Shown here: in pieces, positions 1-8,165 of the stretch
Layout of the letters: each line of letters opens with the position of its first letter
Position numbering within the stretch: the first letter of the stretch is position 1
Assembly (NCBI RefSeq): GCF_019145475.1
Contig: NZ_JAHTKI010000018.1
Coordinates: 58,047 to 122,046, forward strand
Length of the DNA: 64,000 nucleotides
Reading direction: 5' to 3'
DNA from: Pseudomonas botevensis
GTDB taxonomy: Bacteria > Pseudomonadota > Gammaproteobacteria > Pseudomonadales > Pseudomonadaceae
The notes under the pieces: generated by a model
Seen by the model: only the letters and a program-made list of their open reading frames with translations
What the model was told of the DNA's origin: nothing
Database searches by the model: none
Translations under genes and position numbers: made by a program

Positions 1-450
1 CGGCGTGGCTCGTTGGCCCGGGGTTAACCAGATTGGCGATTGGCACGGGCGCACCGCGAAAGCGCACGGGTGTCGACGTACTGCGTGAAACCGGCGAACG
101 AAACCAGAAGTATAGATCGCCGTTCGGGCGGCACCGGTGCCGGGAGGCCGCAGGCGATAGTCGGTTAACTTCCTTGCAGGTGGGGGCTAGAAGAAAATCG
201 GTCTAAAAATGGCGGGGCGCATTCGGGGGTGTTTGCTAGGCTCAAGGATGTAGGCGAAGACGCAGACTGATGCGCAAGCGGATAGCGAGGAAGCGTTGGG
301 CGCGTTCCGAAGGGTACACGGTTAGAAAGATCCCCGCGCTGGGATCCAGCCCTTACGCCGTGTGAAGCAGCAGAGCACATTGCCTGTACTGTGGGAGTCC
401 TGATAAACCTCGTAAGCCAGAGACCAGCACTGGCCGCCTACTCGAACTTC
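1..450. other. Unassigned GC-rich stretch with stem-loops, possible structured RNA
   Basis: I find no convincing protein gene here. Stem-loops are visible: a GAAA tetraloop hairpin at 55-64, the palindrome GGCACCGGTGCC at 130-141, and a nested pair in which ACACGG (316-321) faces CCGTGT (358-363) around GATCCC/GGGATC (329-346). It does not match my memory of RNase P RNA, tmRNA, 6S RNA, SRP RNA or a complete group II intron. It may be a non-coding RNA cut by the window edge, or a decayed mobile element. Confidence 0.3.
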
Positions 451-473
451 AAAGCCCGCCCTGTGCGGGCTTT
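451..473. terminator. Intrinsic terminator hairpin, probably bidirectional
   Basis: AAAGCCCGC pairs with GCGGGCTTT around a short loop. It lies just past the stop codon of the transsulfuration gene on the minus strand and also at the end of the structured stretch on the plus strand, so it could end transcription from either side. Confidence 0.6.
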
Positions 474-488
474 GTCGTTTGTGGCCGG

Positions 489-1667
489 TTAAATCCGTGC
501 CAGCGCCTGGGCCAGGTCGGCACGCAGATCTTCAAGATCTTCCACGCCTACCGACAGACGCACCAGGCTATCGCCGATGCCGAGTTTCGCCCGGGTGTCG
601 GCCGGGATCGTGGCGTGGGTCATGATCGCCGGATGCTCGATCAGGCTTTCGACGCCGCCGAGGCTTTCGGCGAGGGCGAAAATCTCCACGTTCTCCAGAA
701 AGCGCCGCGAGCCGGACAGATCGGTGTTCAGGTCCACGGAAATCATCCCGCCGAAACCGCGCATCTGCCGTTTCGCCAACTCATGCTGCGGGTGCGACGG
801 CAGGCCGGGGTAGTAGACACGGGACACCTGCGGCTGCTGTTCCAGCCAGCGCGCCAGTTCCAGCGCGTTGCTGCAATGCCGCTCCATGCGCAGCGCCAGG
901 GTTTTCACCCCGCGCAAGGTGAGAAATGCGTCGAACGGCCCGGCAATCGCGCCCACGGCGTTTTGCAGGAAGCCCAGGCGCTCGGCCAGCTCAGCGTTCT
1001 GCCCGACCACCGCGATACCGCCGATCACGTCGGAGTGGCCGTTCAGGTACTTGGTGGTCGAGTGCAGCACGATGTCGAACCCCAGCTCCAGCGGGCGCTG
1101 GATCCATGGGCTGGCGAAGGTGTTGTCGGCCACGCAGATGATGCCGCGAGCACGGCAGATGCGAGCGATGGCCGCGAGGTCGCTGAGGCTCAGCAGCGGG
1201 TTGGTCGGGGTCTCGACCATCACCATGCGCGTGTCGTCCTGCAGCGAGGCTTCGAACGCCGACAGGTCCGCCAGATCGACATAGCTGAAACGGTGCCCGG
1301 CGCTGCGCTGGCGGACCTTGTCGAACAGACGGAACGTGCCGCCATACAAGTCATTGCCGGAGACGATGTGCGAGCCGGCATCGAGCAACTCGAGCACCGC
1401 CGAAATCGTCGCCAGCCCCGAAGCAAACGCGAATCCGCGAGTGCCGCCCTCGAGATCCGCCACGCAACGCTCCAGGGCAAAACGCGTCGGGTTGTGCGAG
1501 CGACCGTAGTCGAAACCCTTGTGGACGCCGGGGCTGTCCTGAAGATAAGTGGAGTTGGCGTAGATCGGCGGCATCAGCGCCCCGGTCGTCGGGTCAGGGG
1601 TCTGTCCGGCGTGGATCACCCGCGTGGCGAAACCCTGGGGCCGGGCGTTCTTGTCGTGCTGACTCAT
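489..1667 (-). CDS. PLP-dependent transsulfuration enzyme (cystathionine gamma-lyase/gamma-synthase family)
   Basis: A 392-residue Cys/Met-metabolism PLP enzyme. The PLP lysine is K206 in HSTTKYLNGHSD, preceded by the cofactor-binding stretch VADNTFASP and the substrate-side motif YGRSHNPT. Family members are cytosolic tetramers that make or cleave cystathionine. The start codon overlaps the stop of the upstream cystathionine beta-synthase gene (ATGA), so the two are translationally coupled. That pairing, also known in P. aeruginosa, points to reverse transsulfuration (homocysteine to cysteine) and so to gamma-lyase activity (mccB-like). Sequence alone does not exclude gamma-synthase (metB). 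Confidence 0.9.
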   Translation of the reverse strand: MSQHDKNARPQGFATRVIHAGQTPDPTTGALMPPIYANSTYLQDSPGVHKGFDYGRSHNPTRFALERCVADLEGGTRGFAFASGLATISAVLELLDAGSHIVSGNDLYGGTFRLFDKVRQRSAGHRFSYVDLADLSAFEASLQDDTRMVMVETPTNPLLSLSDLAAIARICRARGIICVADNTFASPWIQRPLELGFDIVLHSTTKYLNGHSDVIGGIAVVGQNAELAERLGFLQNAVGAIAGPFDAFLTLRGVKTLALRMERHCSNALELARWLEQQPQVSRVYYPGLPSHPQHELAKRQMRGFGGMISVDLNTDLSGSRRFLENVEIFALAESLGGVESLIEHPAIMTHATIPADTRAKLGIGDSLVRLSVGVEDLEDLRADLAQALARI

Positions 1668-3040
1668 GCAAGGGATCTCCGTAGTTGATTGAGCATGTCG
1701 GTGCGGGTGATCAGACCATGGAAGCCTGCCGCGTCGGCGATGATCGCGACCAGGCCGCGACTGAGCACCGATTCCAGGTCCGCCAGCGAGGCGCCGGGGG
1801 CGAGGGTTTGCAGTTTGTCGGACATGGCACTGGCAACCGGTTGGCTGAAGCGCGAGGCGTCCTCATGCACACCGAGCAGAATGTCCGATTCGTCGATCAC
1901 GCCGACCAGTCGTTTGCCTTCCACCAGTACCGGCAGTTGCGAGATGTCGGCCAGGCGCATGCGCTGGAATGCGGTGAGCAAGGTGTCGTCGGGGCCGACG
2001 GAAATCACGCGGCCATCCTCGAAGCGCCGGGCGATCAGGTCACGCAAGTCACCGTAGCCCTTGCGCTGCAGCAGGCCCTGGTCGGTCATCCATTGGTCGT
2101 TGTAGACCTTCGACAGGTAGCGCGTGCCGGTGTCGCAGACGAAGCTGACCACACGTTTCGGCTCGGTCTGTTCGCGGCAATAGCGCAGCGCGGCGGCGAG
2201 CAGGGTGCCGGTGGACGAACCACCGAGAATGCCTTCGGCTTTCAGCAATTGACGGGCGTGGTCGAAGCTTTCCTCATCGCTGATCGAGTAGGCGTGGCGC
2301 ACGCTGGAGAGGTCGGTGATCGACGGAATGAAGTCCTCGCCGATGCCTTCAACGGCCCAGGAACCGGGTTTCGACAGGGTGCCGCTGCGGCTGTATTCGG
2401 CCATCACCGAGCCGATCGGGTCGGCGAGCACCATTTCCAGATTCGGTTGCACGCGCTGGAAGAACCGGGTCAGCCCGGTCAGGGTGCCGGCCGAGCCGAC
2501 GCCGACCACGATGGCGTCCAGATCATGTTCGGTCTGCGCCCAGATTTCCGGCGCGGTGCTGCATTCGTGGGCCAGCGGGTTGGCCGGGTTGTTGAACTGG
2601 TCGGCGAAGAAGGCGTCGGGAATGTCTTTGGCCAGTCGTGCCGCCACGTCCTGGTAGTACTCGGGGTGGCCCTTGCCGACGTCGGAGCGGGTGATATGCA
2701 CTTCGGCGCCCATGGCCTTCAAGTGCAGGACTTTCTCGGTGGACATTTTGTCCGGCACCACCAGCACCACGCGGTAGCCCTTGGCGCGCCCGACCAGCGC
2801 CAGTCCGAGGCCGGTGTTGCCAGCGGTGGCCTCGACAATGGTGCCGCCCGGTTTGAGGCGGCCGTCGCGTTCGGCGGCGTCGATCATCGCCAGGCCGATG
2901 CGGTCCTTGATCGAACCGCCGGGGTTTTGTGATTCAAGCTTGAGGAACAGGGTGCATGGACCGGTATCGAACCGCGTGACGCGTACCAGCGGCGTATTAC
3001 CGATCTGCCCAAGCACAGCAGGGCGGGATTGCTTCGACAT
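1664..3040 (-). CDS. cbs: Cystathionine beta-synthase
   Basis: A 458-residue protein that condenses serine and homocysteine to cystathionine. The N-terminal two thirds is a fold-type II PLP domain with the Schiff-base lysine K45 in NPGGSIKDR and the phosphate-binding loop GGSSTGTLL. The last ~130 residues hold a pair of CBS motifs, starting at DGRVISVGPDDTL. I chose the ATG at 3040 because AAGGAAAACGAA provides a ribosome site and MSKQSRPAVLGQIGNTPLV is the usual family start; the frame stays open upstream to 3226 without family similarity. First gene of a two-gene operon, divergent from metE. Confidence 0.92.
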   Translation of the reverse strand: MSKQSRPAVLGQIGNTPLVRVTRFDTGPCTLFLKLESQNPGGSIKDRIGLAMIDAAERDGRLKPGGTIVEATAGNTGLGLALVGRAKGYRVVLVVPDKMSTEKVLHLKAMGAEVHITRSDVGKGHPEYYQDVAARLAKDIPDAFFADQFNNPANPLAHECSTAPEIWAQTEHDLDAIVVGVGSAGTLTGLTRFFQRVQPNLEMVLADPIGSVMAEYSRSGTLSKPGSWAVEGIGEDFIPSITDLSSVRHAYSISDEESFDHARQLLKAEGILGGSSTGTLLAAALRYCREQTEPKRVVSFVCDTGTRYLSKVYNDQWMTDQGLLQRKGYGDLRDLIARRFEDGRVISVGPDDTLLTAFQRMRLADISQLPVLVEGKRLVGVIDESDILLGVHEDASRFSQPVASAMSDKLQTLAPGASLADLESVLSRGLVAIIADAAGFHGLITRTDMLNQLRRSLA

Positions 3041-3212
3041 TTCGTTTTCCTTCGGTGAGTCATGGCGCTTCATGCGCACGGGATTAGCACGCAAGCAACA
3101 TAAGCCCGGATGTCCTCCCTCGCAACTTTTTGACACAGGGGTCAAGGGTGACAGGGGCGGATCGATGCAGAACGATGTACATGAGTAAAACTTGAGATCA
3201 ACGAGATTAAAT

Positions 3213-3225
3213 TGAGTTTGTCTCA
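3213..3225 (+). promoter_or_regulatory. Possible MetR-type dyad upstream of metE
   Basis: TGAGTTTGTCTCA has 4-bp inverted arms with a 5-bp spacer, close to the MetR consensus TGAANNNNNTTCA, and lies ~55 bp upstream of the metE start. MetR control of metE is well known in enterobacteria. No metR gene is adjacent here, so this is a weak prediction. Confidence 0.3.
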
Positions 3226-3280
3226 TTCATGACCGAAATCGACAATGGCCGCCATCGACAAGACATTGGAGTTGTTTGTT

Positions 3281-5569
3281 ATGGCACTGGCCCATTCCCT
3301 TGGATTTCCGCGCATCGGTCGCGACCGCGAACTGAAGAAAGCGCAAGAGGCGTTCTGGAAAGGAGAACTGAACGAAGCGGGTCTGCGCGACGTCGGCCGC
3401 GAGCTGCGCAAGGCGCATTGGGCGCTGCAAAAAGAGGCGGGTATCGAGCTGCTGCCGGTGGGGGATTTTGCCTGGTACGACCAGGTGCTGACCCACTCGC
3501 TGATGTTCGGCGTGATCCCCGAGCGCTTCCGTGCGCACGATGGCAAAGCCACTCTGCAAACCCTGTTCGGCATGGCGCGTGGCGTCAGTGACAGCTGCTG
3601 CGGCGGTGCCCATGCCCAGGAAATGACCAAGTGGTTCGACACCAACTATCACTATCTGGTCCCGGAGTTCAGCGCCGACCAGCAGTTCCAGTTGGGCTGG
3701 GATCAACTGTTCGAAGAAGTCGAAGAGGCCCGTGCGCTGGGTCACAACGTCAAGCCTGTGATCATCGGTCCGCTGACTTACCTGTGGCTGGGCAAGGCCA
3801 AGGGCGCGGAATTCGACAAGCTGGAATTGCTCGACCGCCTGCTGCCGCTGTACGGCCAGATCTTTGCGCGTCTTGCGGCGCAAGGCGTGGAGTGGGTGCA
3901 GATCGACGAGCCGATTCTGGTGCTCGACCTGCCGCAGGAATGGAAAAACGCTTTTGAGCGCGCCTACAACCAGATTCAGCGTGATCCGCTGAAAAAACTG
4001 CTCGCCACGTACTTCGGTGGTCTGGAAGAAAACCTCGGCCTGGCGGCGAATCTGCCGGTCGACGGTCTGCACATCGATTTGGTACGTGCGCCGGATCAGT
4101 ACCCGACCATTCTTGATCGCCTGCCGGCGTACAAGGTGTTGTCCCTGGGTGTGGTCAACGGGCGTAACGTCTGGCGTTGCGATCTGGAAAACGCCCTCGC
4201 CACGTTGCGACACGCTCATGAGCGTCTGGGCGATCGCCTGTGGGTCGCGCCGTCCTGCTCGCTGCTGCACAGCCCGGTGGATCTGGGCCGCGAAGACAAA
4301 CTCGACGCGGAGCTGAAGAGCTGGCTGGCCTTCGCCGTGCAGAAGTGCGAAGAGGTCGCCGTACTGGCCCAGGCGGTGAACGAGCCTGAAGCGCCGAAAG
4401 TGCTGCAAGCGCTGACCCAAAGCCGCGCCGTTCAGGCCAGCCGTGCCGCGTCGCCGCGTATCCACAAACCCGCCGTTCAAGCGCGCGTCGCGGCGATCAC
4501 CGCCAAGGACAGCCAGCGTCAGTCGCTGTTTGCCCAGCGTATCGCCAAGCAGCGCGCCGGCCTCGATCTGCCGCTGTTCCCGACCACCACCATCGGTTCG
4601 TTCCCGCAGACCGCGTCGATCCGTCTGGCGCGCCAGTCGTTCAAGCAAGGCAAGCTGACTGCCGCCGAATACACCGAAGCGATGCACAGCGAAATTCGTC
4701 ATGCGGTGGAAATTCAGGAGCGCCTGGGCCTCGACGTGCTGGTTCACGGTGAAGCCGAGCGCAACGACATGGTCGAATACTTCGCCGAGCAACTGGACGG
4801 CTACGTGTTCACCCGTTTCGGCTGGGTGCAGAGCTACGGTTCGCGCTGCGTGAAACCGGCGGTGATCTTCGGCGACCTGAGCCGCCCGAAAGCCATGACC
4901 GTCGAATGGATCCGCTACGCCCAGGGCCTCACCGGCAAGGTAATGAAGGGCATGCTGACCGGTCCGGTGACCATGCTGATGTGGTCGTTCCCCCGTGAAG
5001 ACGTGAGCCGCGAGGTGCAGGCGCGCCAACTGGCGCTGGCGATTCGCGACGAAGTGGTGGACCTGGAAGCCGCCGGGATCAAAATCGTGCAGATCGACGA
5101 AGCCGCGTTCCGTGAGGGCCTGCCGTTGCGTCAGGCGCAGTGGCAGCATTACCTGGACTGGGCGACTGAAGTGTTCCGCCTGTGCGCCTCCGGCGTGCGT
5201 GACGAAACCCAGATCCACACCCACATGTGCTACAGCGAGTTCAACGACGTGATCGAGTCCATCGCGGCGATGGATGCCGACGTGATCACCATCGAAACCT
5301 CGCGTTCGGACATGGAGCTGCTCGATGCTTTCGAAGCCTTCGCCTACCCGAACGAGATCGGCCCGGGCGTCTACGACATCCACTCGCCACGGGTTCCGGA
5401 TTCTTCGGAAATGGCCAACCTGCTACGCAAGGCTGCCAAACGCATCCCGGCCGAACGCCTGTGGGTCAACCCGGACTGCGGACTGAAAACCCGCGGCTGG
5501 CCGGAAACCGAAGCGGCGCTGGTGCACATGGTCAACGCGGCGCGTCAGTTGCGTAAAGAACTGGCCTGA
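3281..5569 (+). CDS. metE: Cobalamin-independent methionine synthase
   Basis: A 762-residue MetE that transfers the methyl of 5-methyltetrahydropteroyl-glutamate to homocysteine in the cytosol. Two related barrels are visible: an N-terminal one starting LGFPRIGRDRELKKA and a catalytic C-terminal one starting at FPTTTIGSFPQT. The zinc ligands are present as His and Cys in HTHMCYSEF, Glu in ITIETSRSD and Cys in NPDCGLKTRGW. I chose the ATG at 3281 (MALAHSLGFPRIG), preceded by GGAG, over an upstream in-frame ATG at 3245. The gene is divergent from cbs and followed by a strong terminator. The nearby cobalamin riboswitch lies downstream, so it does not control metE. Confidence 0.96.
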   Translation: MALAHSLGFPRIGRDRELKKAQEAFWKGELNEAGLRDVGRELRKAHWALQKEAGIELLPVGDFAWYDQVLTHSLMFGVIPERFRAHDGKATLQTLFGMARGVSDSCCGGAHAQEMTKWFDTNYHYLVPEFSADQQFQLGWDQLFEEVEEARALGHNVKPVIIGPLTYLWLGKAKGAEFDKLELLDRLLPLYGQIFARLAAQGVEWVQIDEPILVLDLPQEWKNAFERAYNQIQRDPLKKLLATYFGGLEENLGLAANLPVDGLHIDLVRAPDQYPTILDRLPAYKVLSLGVVNGRNVWRCDLENALATLRHAHERLGDRLWVAPSCSLLHSPVDLGREDKLDAELKSWLAFAVQKCEEVAVLAQAVNEPEAPKVLQALTQSRAVQASRAASPRIHKPAVQARVAAITAKDSQRQSLFAQRIAKQRAGLDLPLFPTTTIGSFPQTASIRLARQSFKQGKLTAAEYTEAMHSEIRHAVEIQERLGLDVLVHGEAERNDMVEYFAEQLDGYVFTRFGWVQSYGSRCVKPAVIFGDLSRPKAMTVEWIRYAQGLTGKVMKGMLTGPVTMLMWSFPREDVSREVQARQLALAIRDEVVDLEAAGIKIVQIDEAAFREGLPLRQAQWQHYLDWATEVFRLCASGVRDETQIHTHMCYSEFNDVIESIAAMDADVITIETSRSDMELLDAFEAFAYPNEIGPGVYDIHSPRVPDSSEMANLLRKAAKRIPAERLWVNPDCGLKTRGWPETEAALVHMVNAARQLRKELA

Positions 5570-5588
5570 GACGCGGTTGCCTGACCCG

Positions 5589-5620
5589 ACCGGAGCACTT
5601 CACGGTGCTCCGGTTTTTTT
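5589..5620 (+). terminator. Intrinsic terminator of metE
   Basis: ACCGGAGCAC (5589-5598) pairs with GTGCTCCGGT (5605-5614) and is followed by seven T residues. It begins 20 bp past the metE stop codon. Confidence 0.9.
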
Positions 5621-5724
5621 GCGCCTCTATTTTGCGGGCGGCCCCGCCTCCACAAGAGGCTCTACATGAAATTGATTCCCGGACCCTGTTTTTATTGGGG
5701 CCAACGCGTAAACTTCGGCGAGTT

Positions 5725-5875
5725 GTATCATTTTGTTACAGGAAATGTTGCAGCTCATTCCGAACGGGCAACCGGTGCAAATCCGGTGCGGTCGCGCCAC
5801 TGTAAACGGCTGATGTCAGCCGTGAGCCAGACCCTGTTCTCCTTATCCCAAATCCGTACCGGGACGCGTCTTCCC
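5725..5875 (+). promoter_or_regulatory. Cobalamin riboswitch upstream of cbtBA
   Basis: The core element GGTGCAAATCCGGTGCGG, then CGCCACTGTAA, then a GTCAGCCGTGAGCCAGACC block, is the conserved B12-sensing aptamer pattern. It ends just before the ribosome site of cbtB (TGGAGG, 5876-5881). Riboswitches of this family usually shut down cobalt or corrinoid uptake genes when adenosylcobalamin is plentiful. Exact 5' and 3' limits are estimated. Confidence 0.9.
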
Positions 5876-5886
5876 TGGAGGTTCAC

Positions 5887-6099
5887 ATGGCTTATAGCGC
5901 TGCTTCGCAGACTGATGTTTCCCTGCCTACCATTCCGTTGGGCGAAATTCTTCCCTGGGCCATATTTGGCGGCCTGTTGCTGATGCTGGCGATTTATTTC
6001 GTCGGTGCAGAGCAGGGCGCCACTGCGCTGGTCAAGGGCATGTATGTCCACGAGTTCGTGCACGACGGCCGCCACTTGCTTGGCTTCCCCTGCCACTGA
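5887..6099 (+). CDS. cbtB: Cobalt transporter subunit CbtB
   Basis: A 70-residue protein with one membrane span (about residues 21-41, LPWAIFGGLLLMLAIYFVG) and a C-terminal histidine cluster HEFVHDGRHLLGFPCH, the proposed metal site of the CbtB family. CbtB and CbtA form a predicted cobalt importer found under cobalamin riboswitches, as here. The start is set by TGGAGG six bases upstream. cbtA follows after 15 bp. Confidence 0.9.
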   Translation: MAYSAASQTDVSLPTIPLGEILPWAIFGGLLLMLAIYFVGAEQGATALVKGMYVHEFVHDGRHLLGFPCH

Positions 6100-6114
6100 C
6101 TCAAGGATTACGAC

Positions 6115-6843
6115 ATGACGGGTAAATTATTGGTTCGCGGCATGCTGGTGGGGTTGCTCGCCGGAATTCTTGCCTTCGGTTTCGCCAAGGTTTTCGGCGA
6201 ACCACAGATTGATCGGGCGATTGCCTTCGAAGAGCAAATGGCGCAAATGCACGGCGATGCGCCGGAAGAAGAACTGGTCAGCCGCGAAGTGCAAAGCAGC
6301 CTCGGCCTGTTCACCGGCGTGGTGGTGTACAGCATTTCGCTTGGCGGGATCTTTGCGCTGGTGTTCGCATACGCCCTCGGTCGGGTCGGCAATATCGGTC
6401 CGCGTGGTCTGGCGGCGCTGCTGGCGCTGGCGGCGTTCGTCACGCTGATTCTGGTGCCGGGCCTGAAATATCCTGCCAACCCGCCATCGGTGGGTGATCC
6501 GGACACCATCGCGCAACGCACCAGGCTGTTCTTCCTGATGTTGCTGGTATCGGTGATTGCGGCGGTGATTGCGATCAATGCGGCGTGCAAATTGATGACT
6601 GCCAGGGGCATCTGGAGCGGCTCGATCATCGCGGTGGCGCTGTACGTTGTCATCATGGCGATTGCCGGGTTCCTGTTTCCAGCCATCAACGAAGTCCCGG
6701 AAACCTTCTCGGCCGTGCTGCTGTGGAAATTCCGCGTGGCGTCGCTGGGTATTCAGTTGGTACTGTGGACGACCGTTGGCCTGGTGTTCGGCTGGGCCGC
6801 CGAGCGAGTGCTTGATCTGCCTCGCTATTCGACCCGCGCCTGA
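6115..6843 (+). CDS. cbtA: Cobalt transporter subunit CbtA
   Basis: A 242-residue integral membrane protein of the CbtA family with about five to six hydrophobic spans: residues ~5-25, a polar periplasmic stretch (~28-60, DRAIAFEEQMAQMHGD), then spans from GLFTGVVVYSISLGGIFALV onward to the C-terminal GIQLVLWTTVGLVFGWAAE. It is cotranscribed with cbtB behind the riboswitch. Cobalt as substrate follows from family knowledge and riboswitch context; there is no direct evidence in the sequence. Confidence 0.88.
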   Translation: MTGKLLVRGMLVGLLAGILAFGFAKVFGEPQIDRAIAFEEQMAQMHGDAPEEELVSREVQSSLGLFTGVVVYSISLGGIFALVFAYALGRVGNIGPRGLAALLALAAFVTLILVPGLKYPANPPSVGDPDTIAQRTRLFFLMLLVSVIAAVIAINAACKLMTARGIWSGSIIAVALYVVIMAIAGFLFPAINEVPETFSAVLLWKFRVASLGIQLVLWTTVGLVFGWAAERVLDLPRYSTRA

Positions 6844-6902
6844 GGTGAAGGCAGTGCCCTTCACCGGGCACTGATTGCAACTCTGGCAGGCATTCGCAAT
6901 AC

Positions 6903-7409
6903 ATGAGTGAACAACCGATTATCCAGGCAGTGTCTGGCGCCGACATTCCTGAAATCCTCGACTTTGTGCTCGAGGCGCGCGCCGGGCTTTTCCCCAAGCT
7001 CAGCGCGTCCGGGGTGCCTGACGACCTGGCGCGTTTTGCAGAGGTCTATCTGCAAGGCGAGGGGCGCTTTCTGATCGCCCGCCATGCGGGGCGGATCGTG
7101 GCCTCGATCGGCTATCTCGGCTATGACCGACGTTTTCCGAATCTTGCCTATCCGGGGCTCAAAGTGGTCGAGGTCGTGCGCCTGTTCGTCGTGCCGACGC
7201 TGCGCCGCTCGGGATTGGCCGGGGCCCTTTACCGTTCATTGAAAGCCATGGCGCTGGCGGACGGCGTTGAGATGATCTATCTGCACACCCATCCCTTTCT
7301 GCCGGGAGCCATCGACTTCTGGTTGCGGCAGGGGTTCGAGATCATTGCGGTCGACGCCGATCCCGTGTGGCAGACGACGCATATGCACAACCGTCCGATC
7401 GCTTCATGA
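6903..7409 (+). CDS. GNAT family N-acetyltransferase
   Basis: A 168-residue GCN5-related acetyltransferase. The acetyl-CoA pyrophosphate-binding loop is seen as LRRSGLAGALYRSL (about residues 100-113), preceded by the beta-4 strand VVEVVRLFVVPT; the C-terminal part AIDFWLRQGFEII is the usual GNAT alpha-4/beta-6 region. The substrate is unknown. It starts 59 bp after cbtA and may be a weakly linked last gene of the riboswitch operon. Its last 6 bp (TCATGA) overlap the 3' end of the convergent ABC ATPase gene. Confidence 0.82.
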   Translation: MSEQPIIQAVSGADIPEILDFVLEARAGLFPKLSASGVPDDLARFAEVYLQGEGRFLIARHAGRIVASIGYLGYDRRFPNLAYPGLKVVEVVRLFVVPTLRRSGLAGALYRSLKAMALADGVEMIYLHTHPFLPGAIDFWLRQGFEIIAVDADPVWQTTHMHNRPIAS

Positions 7410-8165
7410 ATGAAACCGCAGGACCTGTGCGCCGTCGAACGGATCCGTCAGGTAATGCGCCCTGACCCCGAAGGTGTCTTGCAGGCGCTGGGGCGTCAGC
7501 ACGTCGAGCGGCTTGCCCAGATCCACCAGTCGTCCGCGCTCCAGAATCGCCAGGCGATCACACTTGAGCGCCTGATTCAGGTCGTGCAATGCGATCAGCG
7601 TGGTGACCGGCAGCGCCTGCACCACCTTCAGAATCGCCAGTTGATGCTGGATATCGAGGTGGTTGGCCGGTTCGTCCAGCACCAGGATCTGCGGGCGCTG
7701 GGCCAATGCCCGGGCGATGTGTACGCGCTGGCGTTCACCCCCCGACAGACTGCGCCAGATACGGCTGCGCAGGTGGACGGCATCGACGTCGGACAGCGCC
7801 TGCTGAACGATTTCATCATCGCTGCGTGACCACGGCTCAAGCGCCGACAGCCAGGGCGTACGTCCCAGGGCAACGGCGTCGAACACGCGAATGCCGTCAT
7901 CGGTGTCCGCCTGTTGTTCGACCACCGCGAGTTTCTGCGCAATCGTCCGCCGGGTCATTTGCCCCAGGCGCCGACCTTCGAGCAGAACCTCGCCGGCACT
8001 CGGTTCACGCAGGCCTGCGAGCAATTTGAGCAGGGTGGATTTCCCTGCACCATTGGGGCCGACGATACCGAGTGTTTCACCCTGAAGGACCTCCAGTGCG
8101 ACACCGCTGAGCAGTTCGGCGCCGCGTACCCTGAATGTCAGGTTTGAGCAGCTCAATACACTCAT
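7404..8165 (-). CDS. ABC transporter ATP-binding protein, corrinoid/siderophore type (F420-0-named family)
   Basis: A 253-residue ATPase of the FecE/BtuD class. Walker A is GPNGAGKST (residues 36-44), the signature is LSGGERQRVHIARALAQ, Walker B is ILVLDEPANHLD, and the H-loop is LIALHDLNQA. I start it at the ATG at 8165, where MSVLSCSNLTF begins and which overlaps the permease stop (ATGA); the frame is open further upstream but inside the permease gene. It is the last gene of a binding protein-permease-ATPase operon behind a cobalamin riboswitch, so it probably energises corrinoid uptake across the inner membrane. Confidence 0.9.
   Translation of the reverse strand: MSVLSCSNLTFRVRGAELLSGVALEVLQGETLGIVGPNGAGKSTLLKLLAGLREPSAGEVLLEGRRLGQMTRRTIAQKLAVVEQQADTDDGIRVFDAVALGRTPWLSALEPWSRSDDEIVQQALSDVDAVHLRSRIWRSLSGGERQRVHIARALAQRPQILVLDEPANHLDIQHQLAILKVVQALPVTTLIALHDLNQALKCDRLAILERGRLVDLGKPLDVLTPQRLQDTFGVRAHYLTDPFDGAQVLRFHS

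Noticed and set aside
165..380. 71-codon minus-strand frame in the structured stretch at the window start
   Set aside because: No ribosome site, Ser/Pro-rich sequence with no recognised family, and it overlaps stable predicted hairpins. Similar short frames are often spurious calls over structured repeats.
3041..3226. Extended N-terminus of cystathionine beta-synthase
   Set aside because: The extra 62 residues do not resemble the family, and a good ribosome site precedes the ATG at 3040.
3227..5383. Long minus-strand open frame opposite metE
   Set aside because: Shadow of metE codon bias, no recognisable domain, no ribosome site.
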